The notes beneath the pieces were generated by a model. It ran no database searches, was not told where the DNA came from, and worked only from the letters and a program-made list of their open reading frames with translations. DNA of 64,000 bases. It comes from Alteromonas_F sp964429915 (GTDB lineage: Bacteria; Pseudomonadota; Gammaproteobacteria; Enterobacterales; Alteromonadaceae). Where the stretch lies: positions 1 through 64,000 of the forward strand of contig CAYSDZ010000009.1 in NCBI GenBank assembly GCA_964429915.1, in the 5' to 3' direction. This document shows, one piece after another, positions 29,053 to 38,550 of this stretch; within the stretch, counting starts at the first letter, position 1, and every line of letters begins with the position of its first letter. A program made the position numbers and the translations under genes.

Positions 29053-29152
29053 TTTAATGCTAGATGAGTAATCATTAAGTAATGAAAGTTCCTGGACTGC
29101 TTGGAATATTAGCCCCTGTTTCTGTCGTTAGGTGCTTTAACCAAGCCCTTTT

Positions 29153-29180
29153 GCCCGACCATTTTGGTCGGGCTTTTTTT
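29153..29180 (+). terminator. Rho-independent terminator of ilvC
   Basis: A perfect 9-bp stem GCCCGACCA / TGGTCGGGC with a TTT loop, followed by seven T. The T-run reaches into the stop codon of the opposing chemoreceptor gene. Confidence 0.92.
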
Positions 29181-30924
29181 ATTGATTATTCATGTACGTG
29201 GCAAGCTTATCCACATGTTGTTTGGTCTCGTCAATCAGCGAGCTAATTTCTTGTGCCGATTCAGTTGTGCTCTGGGCGAGATTCCTCACTTCATCTGCTA
29301 CCACGGCAAACCCTCGACCTGCCTCACCGGCTCTTGCCGATTCAATCGCTGCATTTAAGGCCAGGAGGTTAGTCTGATTTGAGATGCTATCGATAGTCGT
29401 TATGATATTACTGATCCGCTCCATTACCTGACTCATCGCACCATGCGTTGATGCGATGACCGCGTTTCTCTGCGAAACATCTAAACCATAAAGGAATATT
29501 TTTTCAACCGTATTTTCTGCATTCATCACGGGTGAGATTGATGCACTGAGTCTAGCCACAACCTTGTCTTGGTGAGTCAGGGTAATTTCGCTATTGATAC
29601 CTTCTCCCGACTGCAAAGCACTCCAATGTTCTGGTTTTATTAGGCTATCTAAGCTACCGATAAGCGCTGATACTTCTTTTTCAGACTCCTTTTTCAACGC
29701 GGACAATGCAAGATGGTTTGCCTCTACCAAGTGCCCAGTAGCATTAAACTCCATCACCCAATTACTCTCACTTATCGCATCAAGCCTGACAGCATTTTCT
29801 ACTGCACGGCGTTTCGTTTCATCGATATTTGCCTGTACAGAAATAAATCTACTCAGTTTTCCCTCGTCATCAAACACTGGGTTAATCGCCAGACTTATCC
29901 AGTAAGAGCCCCCTTTTGCATCATAGTTTAATATCTCGTCGTAAAACGGTTGCTTGCTCGACAGCTTACTGGAGATTCGTTTTACTGTGTCCTTGCTCGT
30001 GCCTTTACCTTGAAGCAAAGCGCCTGGCTTTTTACCGACGATGTCTTCTAATAGATATCCGGTCAGCTTCGTGAAACCGGGATTCACGTATTCCACTAAA
30101 CCCCTTGCATCAGTGATAATCACAGAATTATCTGTTCCGTTTGCAACTAACGATAACAGATTGAAATAGGATTCTTTTTCGATTGACGCAGTAATATCAG
30201 TGGCAAACTTAACGACTTTTATCACCTTACCGTCGGGATCAAAAATCGGGTTATAACTCGCTTCAATCCATACGGCTTGACCACTTTTGCCTATCCGCTT
30301 GAAACGCCCAGACTGAAACTCGCCTCGCGCTAAGGCTTGCCAAAATTTTTGATATGCTTCTGACTGTGCCTCTTGCTTCTCAACAAACATACTATGGTGC
30401 TTGTCATTAATCTCAGACAGGCTGTAGCCCATTACCGCTAAAAAGTTCGCGTTGGCATTAAGAATGTGTCCCGATGTTTTAAATTCTATGACTGCCTGAG
30501 ACTTATTTATCGCGTTAATTTGTCCTTGCATATCAGCAAACTGGCGCTTATCAGCCGTGATGTCGGAAGCAAACTTAATGACTTTATCTACGTCTCCGCG
30601 TTTATTTAAAATGGGATTGTAAGTTGCCTGTAACCAAATTCTCTGGCCTGCTTTGCTTACTCTTCTGAACTCACCTTGCTTGAATTGTCCATTGCCCAAA
30701 TCTGACCAAAAATCTCGATATTGTTGCGACTGTTTATCCGACGCTTCAACAAACATACTGTGATGTTTACCTTGAATTTCAGTTAAGCTGTATCCTATCG
30801 CCTTCAAAAAGTTTTCGTTTGCCGTAAGAATAGTGCCATCTGGAAGAAATTCTATTACCGCTTGCGAGCGGTCTAAGGCTTCTGTAACGGCTTGAGTAGT
30901 TTTTTTTGATTGATTAAATAGCAT
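29179..30924 (-). CDS. PAS-domain chemoreceptor (soluble)
   Basis: A 581-residue cytoplasmic sensor with four PAS units (about 12-125, 135-247, 255-370, 378-485) and a short C-terminal MCP signalling tip (about 490-581) with Q-T-N-L-L-A-L-N-A-A-I-E-S-A-R-A-G. The first two PAS units are near copies: each has K-H-H-S-M-F-V-E and a W-x-x-A-x-Y-N-P-I block. This points to recent internal duplication. There is no membrane segment. The signalling part is shorter than a full MCP, as in the known aerotaxis-type PAS-MCP proteins of marine gammaproteobacteria. It probably senses redox or oxygen through haem or flavin, but no ligand residue can be assigned. Confidence 0.9.
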   Translation of the reverse strand: MLFNQSKKTTQAVTEALDRSQAVIEFLPDGTILTANENFLKAIGYSLTEIQGKHHSMFVEASDKQSQQYRDFWSDLGNGQFKQGEFRRVSKAGQRIWLQATYNPILNKRGDVDKVIKFASDITADKRQFADMQGQINAINKSQAVIEFKTSGHILNANANFLAVMGYSLSEINDKHHSMFVEKQEAQSEAYQKFWQALARGEFQSGRFKRIGKSGQAVWIEASYNPIFDPDGKVIKVVKFATDITASIEKESYFNLLSLVANGTDNSVIITDARGLVEYVNPGFTKLTGYLLEDIVGKKPGALLQGKGTSKDTVKRISSKLSSKQPFYDEILNYDAKGGSYWISLAINPVFDDEGKLSRFISVQANIDETKRRAVENAVRLDAISESNWVMEFNATGHLVEANHLALSALKKESEKEVSALIGSLDSLIKPEHWSALQSGEGINSEITLTHQDKVVARLSASISPVMNAENTVEKIFLYGLDVSQRNAVIASTHGAMSQVMERISNIITTIDSISNQTNLLALNAAIESARAGEAGRGFAVVADEVRNLAQSTTESAQEISSLIDETKQHVDKLATYMNNQ

Positions 30925-31033
30925 AAACGCCCATGCTCCAACTACAACTTATATGGGTTACCAAATTACAAACGTTTAACAAATTTAGGTTACATTGACT
31001 GTTTCTGCAAATTACAAACAGGAAAGAAAAGGT

Positions 31034-31639
31034 ATGATCAAAACTGAACAATCGGAAGATGGCAGACAGCGATGCGCATGGTGTACTAGCACTCCCAAAT
31101 ATCAGCAGTATCACGATGACGAATGGGGCTACCCAGTAAAAGATGACCGACGACTGTTTGAAAAATTATGTCTTGAAGGATTTCAAGCAGGCTTGAGCTG
31201 GCTAACTATTTTAAATAAACGAGACAACTTCAGAGCGGCCTTTGATCATTTCGATTTTAATCGCGTTGCCCACTACACTGAGCAAGACATACAGCGCTTG
31301 CTAGCGAACTCAGGTATTGTACGTCACAAAGGTAAAATTGAAGCGGTGATCAACAATGCACGTTGCGCCTTGGCGTTAATCGACGAAGCAGGCTCACTGG
31401 CTAGATTTATTTGGCAATTCGAACCCAATCATCCGGAAAACCGTGTTCCAGAATTATTAGCTAAAACCAAAGAATCAACGGCTCTCTCAAACGCGCTGAA
31501 AAAGCGAGGCTGGAAATTTGTCGGTCCGACAACCATGTACGCTTTTATGCAATCAATGGGCATGGTGAATGACCACAGTATTGATTGTGCGTTTTATGAA
31601 AAGTCACAAGCAAAACGAAAAGCGTTTATCCGACCCTAG
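31034..31639 (+). CDS. tag: DNA-3-methyladenine glycosylase I
   Basis: About 201 residues from the ATG at 31034, which has GGAAAGAAAAGG just upstream; a longer frame to 30995 is unlikely. The enzyme cuts 3-methyladenine out of alkylated DNA. The zinc site typical of Tag is visible: the early Cys pair in R-C-A-W-C, His in Q-Y-H-D-D-E-W-G, and the late His and Cys in V-N-D-H-S-I-D-C. The HhH core includes G-F-Q-A-G-L-S-W-L-T-I-L. It is a single gene, convergent with the MFS gene, with a MITE end fragment between them. Confidence 0.95.
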   Translation: MIKTEQSEDGRQRCAWCTSTPKYQQYHDDEWGYPVKDDRRLFEKLCLEGFQAGLSWLTILNKRDNFRAAFDHFDFNRVAHYTEQDIQRLLANSGIVRHKGKIEAVINNARCALALIDEAGSLARFIWQFEPNHPENRVPELLAKTKESTALSNALKKRGWKFVGPTTMYAFMQSMGMVNDHSIDCAFYEKSQAKRKAFIRP

Positions 31640-31643
31640 CTGA

Positions 31644-31667
31644 TATACTCGTTCCACCTCAACATGC
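31644..31667. repeat. End fragment of a MITE-family terminal repeat
   Basis: A 24-base stretch beginning TATACTCGTTCCACC matches the end of the MITE at 46343-46501 in 23 of 24 positions (counting the TATA of the insertion site). No second, inverted end is seen nearby. It fills most of the 33-base gap between the tag and MFS stop codons, so it is either a solo end left by deletion or an old insertion trimmed by the MFS coding end. Confidence 0.7.
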
Positions 31668-31672
31668 CACTT

Positions 31673-32881
31673 CTACTTTGATGCAATGTGAACCGCATAT
31701 TTTGCAAGACTAAAAAACACTAAAAAACCTGCTGCAAGAGGGTAAAGGTTTCCAACTAAAAAACTATCTATCAATATTGCAACGGGCACTGAAATGGCAC
31801 TCGACAAAGAACCGACTAATGCAACTCCAAAGCCTGCGATATGACCAAGATGCTCCATAGCCATGGCATTCATGTTACCGAATAAAATGCCAATAAAGAA
31901 AAAGCCAATAAACAGCACTCCGATAAGCAACCACAGAGGAGGAAGGCCATTAAACACAAACACGACAGTCAATAAAACAAAGGAAAAAACCATGACTCCC
32001 GTTAAGGCATGTCGAACCAAGGTGTGCATTCCAAAACGCATGACCATTTTTCCATTGGAGTAAGACGCTAAACCGATAGACAATGCCAACACAGCGAAAA
32101 TATACGGGAATGCAGTTTGGGCTTTGTAATACCCTACAAATATCGTTTGCGATGCACTGAGATACGCTAAAAAACAACCAAAAATCAGACCAGTAGCAAA
32201 TGTATATAGCATGACTTGTTTGTGAGTAAGCATAAATCGCAATGAATCGCTTAATTGCTTGAAGCTGATTGCTTTTCGATTGCTCTCTAATAAGGTTTCA
32301 GCTTGCCGAAATCGATACCAGCAGCCTCCGATGATCCCTACTAAAATAAATAGGACAAAAAGTGCCTGCCATGAATACCAACTTAACACCCATTGACCCA
32401 AAATAGGTGCAATCATAGGAACAAAAATAAAAACCATCATCACGAACGACATGATTTGTGCCATTTCATTGCCTGAATATTTATCTCTAACGGCGGCCAG
32501 CGCTCCAATTCTTGGGCCGCTTGCACCGAATGCTTGCACGACTCTGCCCAACAAAAACGTATTCATATCCTTCGCAAGCATACAAATGATTGAACCAAGA
32601 ACGAAAACAGCTAATCCTAGTAAAATTGTCGGTACCCGTCCTTTGGCGTCAGCAAAAGGCCCGAAAAATAATTGCCCAAAGGCCATTCCTGCAAAAAATA
32701 GCGAAACACTCAGTTGCTGATGCTGAGCATTTTTTGCATTCAAATGGGTGCCGAGCATGTCTAAAGCAGGTAAAATAGCGTCAATACTTAGCGCGACCAA
32801 AGAAGTTAACAAGGCCGTCAGTGTAACAAACTCGGCCATGCGTAAAGTTTTTGGCTCAGGCCAAGAAGTAGAAGAGTTCAT
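31673..32881 (-). CDS. MFS drug-resistance transporter, Bcr/CflA type
   Basis: A 402-residue inner-membrane protein with about 12 hydrophobic helices. The motif-A-like F-F-G-P-F-A-D-A-K-G-R-V-P after helix 2 and the G-R-V-V-Q-A-F-G-A-S-G-P stretch of helix 4 are typical of the Bcr/CflA (DHA1) branch of proton-driven exporters. Substrates cannot be predicted. It lies between tag (convergent) and tamA (divergent); its start codon is about 77 bases from the likely tamA start. Confidence 0.88.
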   Translation of the reverse strand: MNSSTSWPEPKTLRMAEFVTLTALLTSLVALSIDAILPALDMLGTHLNAKNAQHQQLSVSLFFAGMAFGQLFFGPFADAKGRVPTILLGLAVFVLGSIICMLAKDMNTFLLGRVVQAFGASGPRIGALAAVRDKYSGNEMAQIMSFVMMVFIFVPMIAPILGQWVLSWYSWQALFVLFILVGIIGGCWYRFRQAETLLESNRKAISFKQLSDSLRFMLTHKQVMLYTFATGLIFGCFLAYLSASQTIFVGYYKAQTAFPYIFAVLALSIGLASYSNGKMVMRFGMHTLVRHALTGVMVFSFVLLTVVFVFNGLPPLWLLIGVLFIGFFFIGILFGNMNAMAMEHLGHIAGFGVALVGSLSSAISVPVAILIDSFLVGNLYPLAAGFLVFFSLAKYAVHIASK

Positions 32882-32958
32882 AATAGCTTAAGTGGTCTTT
32901 TCATTTTAGGACGCGTAAGTGTACAGGGTTCAAACGACAATTTGCATCGAGGACATTC

Positions 32959-34731
32959 ATTATTAGTCGGACAATTTGCGCCAAGTGGCTTATTTTTTTA
33001 CTTCTTTCGTTAGCCAGTATCCATGCACACGCTGCGCTCAATCTTAAAATTGAAGGAGTAAGCAATGCCGCTATTCGCGACAATATTCGCGTGCTTGTAA
33101 GTGCGTCCGATATTTTAGAGCAAAATAAACTCAATCCTTTTTGGCAAAAACAACTACGCGATACAGTAGAAAAAGCACTTGAGCCCTATGGGTATTATCA
33201 TAGCCAACACAGTGCTGAAATAATCAAAAACGCGTTAGTGCTTACAGTGTCCTTAGGCAAGCCCATCAGCATTGAAGGAATCAATAAAACCTTAACAGGC
33301 GAAGGTGAAAACGACGCTAATTTTACCTCTCTATTCAATGCCTATCCTCAAAAACAGGGCGATACGCTGAATCAAACGTTTTATGGCAAGTACAAAACAG
33401 ATGTTTTCAATTACGCGTTGTCGCATGGTTTTTTTGATTTTGCCTGGAAAACAACATCCATTGATATTTCACGAGAACAGCATGCTGCAACACTCACACT
33501 AACAGCGAACACGGGGCCGCAATACCTATTTGGCGATATTCGCATAAAGGGCGACGACAAATCACTTGCCCTATTAGAGCGAATCAAACCGTTTAAAACC
33601 GGTGACAAATACCGCGTCGACCAACTGACCGAATTCAATCGCACATTAAACGAAACCGGTTATTTTCAGGTAGTGATTGCTCGCCCTATCGTAAAAGAAG
33701 CACAAAATAACTACGTCCCCATCGAAATAACGCTCGTTCATCGTCCTGATGATTTTTTTAATGTAGGTGTTGGCGTGTCGACCGATACAGGCGGACGTGT
33801 CTCATTCAATTGGGAGCATCCATGGGCAAGTAGTAAAGGCGCGTCCATCTCTGCAGAGATGTTTTTATCGGAGCGTGAACAAGAAATACGCGGCCAATAT
33901 AAATTACCGCTAAAAAATATTACGACAGACTACGCTACCTTCGATGCAAGCTACTCGTTTCTGGATGACGACGATCAAAGTACCAATAGTGAAACACTAA
34001 CACTGAGCGCAAGTCGATACTGGCGAAAACCATCACTACCATGGCAATTCAGCACTTCGCTGACATTCCTTCGAGAAAACTTTAGACAGGCGCTAGCAGA
34101 TCCCATTACAACACAACTGTTACTTAGTGGCTTCTCGGCAACCTATCTCAATGCGAAAGGAGGGTTAGGGCATAGAACAGGGTTAAAAGTCGATAGCTCC
34201 ATTGAAGTGGGCAGCAAAGCAATTGTATCTGATATTGATATAAGCAAAGTGCTCGTAGACAGTCAGTGGATTAAAGCGTTTGGGAAGCATCGACTCTATT
34301 TACGCAATCAGCTCGGTGCTATTGCAACCAATAACTTCGAAGCCGTACCGTCTTCTTTGCGCTTTTTCACAGGCGGCGATCAAACAATCAGAGGGTTTGA
34401 ATTTCAAACGGTTTCGTCAGGTGTGCGAGTGCCTGCTCCTACAGAAGAAAATCCAGAGCAAACAAACTTTCTACCGCAAGGCGGTCAATTTCTCGCCACT
34501 GCCAGCATAGAATACGCCTACCCCATCAGCGAAAAGTGGCGCGCAGCGGTATTCATTGACGGAGGTACGGCCACCAATAATTTTGCCGGTGAATGGGCAA
34601 CGAGCACGGGTATCGGCGCACATTGGCTAACCCTTATTGGGCCAGTTCGTTTTTATTTTGCTGTTGGTAGAAATGAAATAGACCCCGATACCTCGTTTCG
34701 ATTTCACTTTATACTCGGTCCGGAGCTGTGA
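32959..34731 (+). CDS. tamA: Outer-membrane translocation protein TamA (non-canonical start)
   Basis: An Omp85-family protein of about 590 residues that works with TamB in outer-membrane assembly. Three POTRA-like repeats are followed by a C-terminal beta-barrel with G-G-D-Q-T-I-R-G-F-E near residue 475 and a final G-P-E-L. The conventional reading would start at GTG 33091 and lose the signal peptide. In frame upstream lies a clear one (LIFLLLSLASIHAHA, then A-L-N-L-K-I-E-G-V), but no ATG, GTG or TTG precedes it before a stop. ATT at 32959 has GAGG six bases ahead and gives a good basic leader. Alternatively one T too many in the run 32993-32999 hides a GTG start at 32985. tamB follows 4 bases after the stop. 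Confidence 0.85.
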   Translation: MISRTICAKWLIFLLLSLASIHAHAALNLKIEGVSNAAIRDNIRVLVSASDILEQNKLNPFWQKQLRDTVEKALEPYGYYHSQHSAEIIKNALVLTVSLGKPISIEGINKTLTGEGENDANFTSLFNAYPQKQGDTLNQTFYGKYKTDVFNYALSHGFFDFAWKTTSIDISREQHAATLTLTANTGPQYLFGDIRIKGDDKSLALLERIKPFKTGDKYRVDQLTEFNRTLNETGYFQVVIARPIVKEAQNNYVPIEITLVHRPDDFFNVGVGVSTDTGGRVSFNWEHPWASSKGASISAEMFLSEREQEIRGQYKLPLKNITTDYATFDASYSFLDDDDQSTNSETLTLSASRYWRKPSLPWQFSTSLTFLRENFRQALADPITTQLLLSGFSATYLNAKGGLGHRTGLKVDSSIEVGSKAIVSDIDISKVLVDSQWIKAFGKHRLYLRNQLGAIATNNFEAVPSSLRFFTGGDQTIRGFEFQTVSSGVRVPAPTEENPEQTNFLPQGGQFLATASIEYAYPISEKWRAAVFIDGGTATNNFAGEWATSTGIGAHWLTLIGPVRFYFAVGRNEIDPDTSFRFHFILGPEL

Positions 34732-34735
34732 ATAA

Positions 34736-37700
34736 ATGACGCGTTTTCAAAAAATTGCTTTAGTGGTAATGATACCGTTCATTTTATGTTTAGGCTTGGT
34801 GATTGCACTCATCTCTCCTCTCGGCTCGCAGGTGCTCCAGTGGGTAGCCAATACTTACGTAGAAGAATTGAGCATAGACGATATATCGGGCAGCGTATTG
34901 TCTGGCTTAACTATTGAGGGTATCCGCTATACCGGCACGCCAGACCTGAGCTTAGCAAAAGCAGAGCTTGCTATTAACTGGCAAGAAACGCATCTGAATC
35001 AAATTACACTCAGTAAAATTGTACTTCAACAAGGTAAAGTCCGCTTAGCTTCGTCCACTAATACTGAAGAAAGCAAGGAGACTGAGCCAACACCATCGGG
35101 TGAACAAGCCCTGTTTACTTCACCTGTCCCCATCGATATAGAATCTATCGTCATCAATGATTTTTCAATGACCCAACCCGAATTAGAGGTAGAGATAGGC
35201 GATTTTGGTACTTCGCTTCACTTTGACGAGAGCTTAATAGTCAGCGAAACGTATTTAAACAGGCTGAGTATTTACTCATCCGCAAAACCTGAACAGCGGC
35301 CTCCCTTTGAAAAGTTGGAGTATACTGCACCTAACTTGCCTACGATTTTTATTCCACTCAAAGCCACTATTGATGGTTTAACGGTATCTGCATTGACTTA
35401 CCAGACTCCAGAAGCCTCTCAGACTGTTCGCCAAATACGCGCTACAACACTACAAACGGAAGGCGCTAAGGTTACATGGGACACTATTGATATAGAGCAC
35501 GATAAAGGACGCATAACAACGACAGGTACGATAAGCTTAGCGGAGAGCTATCCATTAGAGTTAACACTCAGCGGTGAAGCGCATATCGATGAAAATACCC
35601 ACCAAGAAGTAAAACTAGCAACTGCTGGTTCGTTGGAAGCGCTCAAGCTCGACGCGCAATTATCTGGCTTGGTCACGGGCACCGTGACAATGCGATTGAA
35701 TATACTCAACAACGCGTTACCTGTTGATGGCAAAATAACGTGGCCCGAGCAACGCGTAGACTATCAACAAATAATCGCCCTTAAACCGGGTGAGCTATTG
35801 ATTAATGGCGATATGAGCAATTATCAACTTCGTATCAATTCTGCTTTGCAAATAGAAAAGTTAAACGAGGTATTGTTCATTGCAGACATTGAATTGGGTG
35901 GCTCAGACTTAGTCGTTAAGCAACTAGATGCAAAACTGCTGAACGGGGAAATTGTTACCTCAGCAAACCTTAACTTTGCCGGCAGCTTGTCTGCAAACGG
36001 ACAAACCCAAATACGCAATATTGATCTCTCGACGTTAACACCCAATTTGTCTTCAGCCACGATCTCTACTGCAGGTTGGGATTATAAAATTAATCAAAAT
36101 GGTGACAAGCTTCTGCTTGAGCTTGCCAATATCGAAGGCCTGTTTAATGTAGAAGAACAAGCTATAAACCTTGACGGTGATGTGACTTATGATCAATCAG
36201 ACGAGGTGTTATCTGCCAATTTACGTGTTAATCAACCCAATTCACCGAATAGCATAGCATTGACTGCTAATGTAAAAACACAGCAATCGATAGAGATTAA
36301 TGCAAAGATTGACGTCCCACAGGTCGGCCGTTTTTTACCCGACCTCAATGGCGCATTAAATGGCACCGTAGCCCTTAATGGAGATTGGCAAAATCCACTA
36401 TTCGATGTCAATGTTCAGGCATCAAACATAAAATTTAGTGAGCGGATGTCACCGTTTCTTCATCAGCAGGGAGCATACAATGGACGAATCACTTTAGTTG
36501 GTGATCTAACTCGTCATCGCTTATCGATGCTTGCCAACATGAATGACAATCGAGTTAATTTTGCCGCTAGCGGTGCGTTGTTAAACGATATTTACGAAGG
36601 ACAAATTGAACGTTCAGAGCTCGTTGCTTTAAACACACGCTGGGTATTACCTTCTTCGGCCGTGTTTAGCATTAATACCAAAACTAAAGACACGGTATTA
36701 TCGAAACACTGCTGGCAATTGAGCAGTGCATACAACACCGAACAAAGGGTTAGCGATACCCATGAAGGGTCTTTGTGTGTTGAAGAAAGTACCTATCAAA
36801 AAAATGTGGCAAATTGGGCAGTGAATGCGAAGCATTTACCTATAGGCGATTGGGCAAAAGCTTCAATAGGAGCGATTGCAGAGGTATCAGATTCGGCAAG
36901 CTTAAGCTTTACCCATCAAGGGCAATTTGATGTCAACAAGGTTTTGAATGCATCTTTAAACGTTAACGTCGCAGAATCTACGTGGACCTTAGGCGAAGCA
37001 AATCCTATCTCCATAGATTTAAAGCAAGTTGACTTAAGGGCTAAGTTAAACGAACAGATGATTACGGTTGAAGGCACCTTGCTCGGAACTAATATTGGTT
37101 CGTTAAATTTGGCCCTTAGTGCAAGTCAGGACGACTTTTTGGAAGGAGATATCAGTGCCGATATCAATATTGATAACCTCGATTTAAAACCACTGAGTTA
37201 TTTTTCCCCCTCCGTGCACAAACTTGAAGGGGTGATAAATGGCGACATTACGGTTTCAGGACTCGGCAAAAAGCCCGAAGTTAACGGTCGTATAGCCCTG
37301 TCTAAAGGCGCAGTAAGCGTGGAGCAAGCTCCCTTATCCCTGTCTGAATGGGAACAGTCGTTTACGCTATCAGGCCAAAAAGCCACAATCGACGGTTCAT
37401 TTTTATTAGGTGAAGGGCGCGGACAATTGGGCGGTGAGCTGTCTTGGCAAGATGCGCCCTACGCAAACTTTACCGTGGACGCATCTGACATTGCCGTACA
37501 GCACGAACAAAGTATCGTTAGGGTCAGCCCCAAGCTAACTGCGAAAATTACGCCTGACGATGTCGATGTGTCGGGTGACATCAACATTCCTTACGCACGC
37601 ATAAAAATTAAAGAGGTTCCCAAGAGTGCAGTCACCCCTTCAAAAGATGTACGGATACTCGATGAGCAGCAGTCTGACGACCCTATTCAAAACATTAATT

Positions 37701-38452
37701 TTGATATCAATATCAATATCGACCCCGACAAATCAAAGAATGTAAGACTAGACGCTTTCGGCTTAACCGCTAGCCTGAACGGTGGGTTAAATGTGCAGAG
37801 TCAACCGTCGCTTGTTGCATTTGGCGATTTAAGTGTGGTGGATGGTCGCTACAAAGCATATGGACAAAATTTATTGATACGTAGCGGTGAAGTACAATTT
37901 AATGGCCCCCCTAACCGACCCTTTTTGTTCGTAGAAGCGATCCGCGCCCCGGAATTAACCGAAGATGGTGTGATCGCTGGTGTGCGTATTGACGGAGCGG
38001 CATCAGCGCCAAGCGTCGCTTTGTTTTCTGAACCCCCCATGGAGCAAGCACAAAACTTACTTTATCTTATTAATGGACGCGGGAATTTGTCGGGAGGCGA
38101 TAGCGATCCCAACTACGGAGCTATGTTATTAGGCTTAGGTTTATCTCAATCTGGCAAAGTTACCAATTCAATCGGTAAGTCTTTGGGGATTGAAGACCTA
38201 TCACTAACAAGCACAGGGCAGGGATCAGATTCACAAATTTCTCTGTCAGGTAACATTACTAAAGATTTGTCAGTGCGTTTTGGCGTCGGTCTATCAGACG
38301 GGCAAGAGGTAGCAATACGCTATCGCATTTTACCAAACTTGTACTTGCAAGCGGTACGTCAATTTACGGAAGCGGTTTCCTTGATAGATTTATTCTATGA
38401 ATTTTCTTTAGGTGATCCAGCTAAAAAACCGCTAGAAAGTGAAGAAAACTGA
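34736..38452 (+). CDS. tamB: Translocation and assembly module protein TamB
   Basis: A 1,238-residue AsmA/TamB-type protein that spans the periplasm and helps move lipids or outer-membrane proteins with TamA. An N-terminal signal anchor (about 8-30) is followed by long repetitive beta-strand sequence and the conserved C-terminal DUF490 domain (about 930-1238), with R-S-G-E-V-Q-F-N-G-P-P-N-R-P and a last strand ending in F-Y-E-F-S-L-G-D. It starts 4 bases after the tamA stop, a standard tamAB operon. It ends before a hairpin shared with accC. Confidence 0.95.
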   Translation: MTRFQKIALVVMIPFILCLGLVIALISPLGSQVLQWVANTYVEELSIDDISGSVLSGLTIEGIRYTGTPDLSLAKAELAINWQETHLNQITLSKIVLQQGKVRLASSTNTEESKETEPTPSGEQALFTSPVPIDIESIVINDFSMTQPELEVEIGDFGTSLHFDESLIVSETYLNRLSIYSSAKPEQRPPFEKLEYTAPNLPTIFIPLKATIDGLTVSALTYQTPEASQTVRQIRATTLQTEGAKVTWDTIDIEHDKGRITTTGTISLAESYPLELTLSGEAHIDENTHQEVKLATAGSLEALKLDAQLSGLVTGTVTMRLNILNNALPVDGKITWPEQRVDYQQIIALKPGELLINGDMSNYQLRINSALQIEKLNEVLFIADIELGGSDLVVKQLDAKLLNGEIVTSANLNFAGSLSANGQTQIRNIDLSTLTPNLSSATISTAGWDYKINQNGDKLLLELANIEGLFNVEEQAINLDGDVTYDQSDEVLSANLRVNQPNSPNSIALTANVKTQQSIEINAKIDVPQVGRFLPDLNGALNGTVALNGDWQNPLFDVNVQASNIKFSERMSPFLHQQGAYNGRITLVGDLTRHRLSMLANMNDNRVNFAASGALLNDIYEGQIERSELVALNTRWVLPSSAVFSINTKTKDTVLSKHCWQLSSAYNTEQRVSDTHEGSLCVEESTYQKNVANWAVNAKHLPIGDWAKASIGAIAEVSDSASLSFTHQGQFDVNKVLNASLNVNVAESTWTLGEANPISIDLKQVDLRAKLNEQMITVEGTLLGTNIGSLNLALSASQDDFLEGDISADINIDNLDLKPLSYFSPSVHKLEGVINGDITVSGLGKKPEVNGRIALSKGAVSVEQAPLSLSEWEQSFTLSGQKATIDGSFLLGEGRGQLGGELSWQDAPYANFTVDASDIAVQHEQSIVRVSPKLTAKITPDDVDVSGDINIPYARIKIKEVPKSAVTPSKDVRILDEQQSDDPIQNINFDININIDPDKSKNVRLDAFGLTASLNGGLNVQSQPSLVAFGDLSVVDGRYKAYGQNLLIRSGEVQFNGPPNRPFLFVEAIRAPELTEDGVIAGVRIDGAASAPSVALFSEPPMEQAQNLLYLINGRGNLSGGDSDPNYGAMLLGLGLSQSGKVTNSIGKSLGIEDLSLTSTGQGSDSQISLSGNITKDLSVRFGVGLSDGQEVAIRYRILPNLYLQAVRQFTEAVSLIDLFYEFSLGDPAKKPLESEEN

Positions 38453-38489
38453 ATGAAGTGGGCAAATTGCTTGTTTGTATTAGATATAA

Positions 38490-38515
38490 AAAAGGCAAGC
38501 TTGCGCCTGCCTTTT
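38490..38515. terminator. Bidirectional terminator between tamB and accC
   Basis: An 8-bp stem AAAAGGCA / TGCCTTTT around a 10-base loop in the gap between two convergent genes. The A and T runs on each side allow termination on both strands. Confidence 0.75.
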
Positions 38516-38550
38516 CGATACTTTTAAAGAATTTTCAACTACACATTCTT

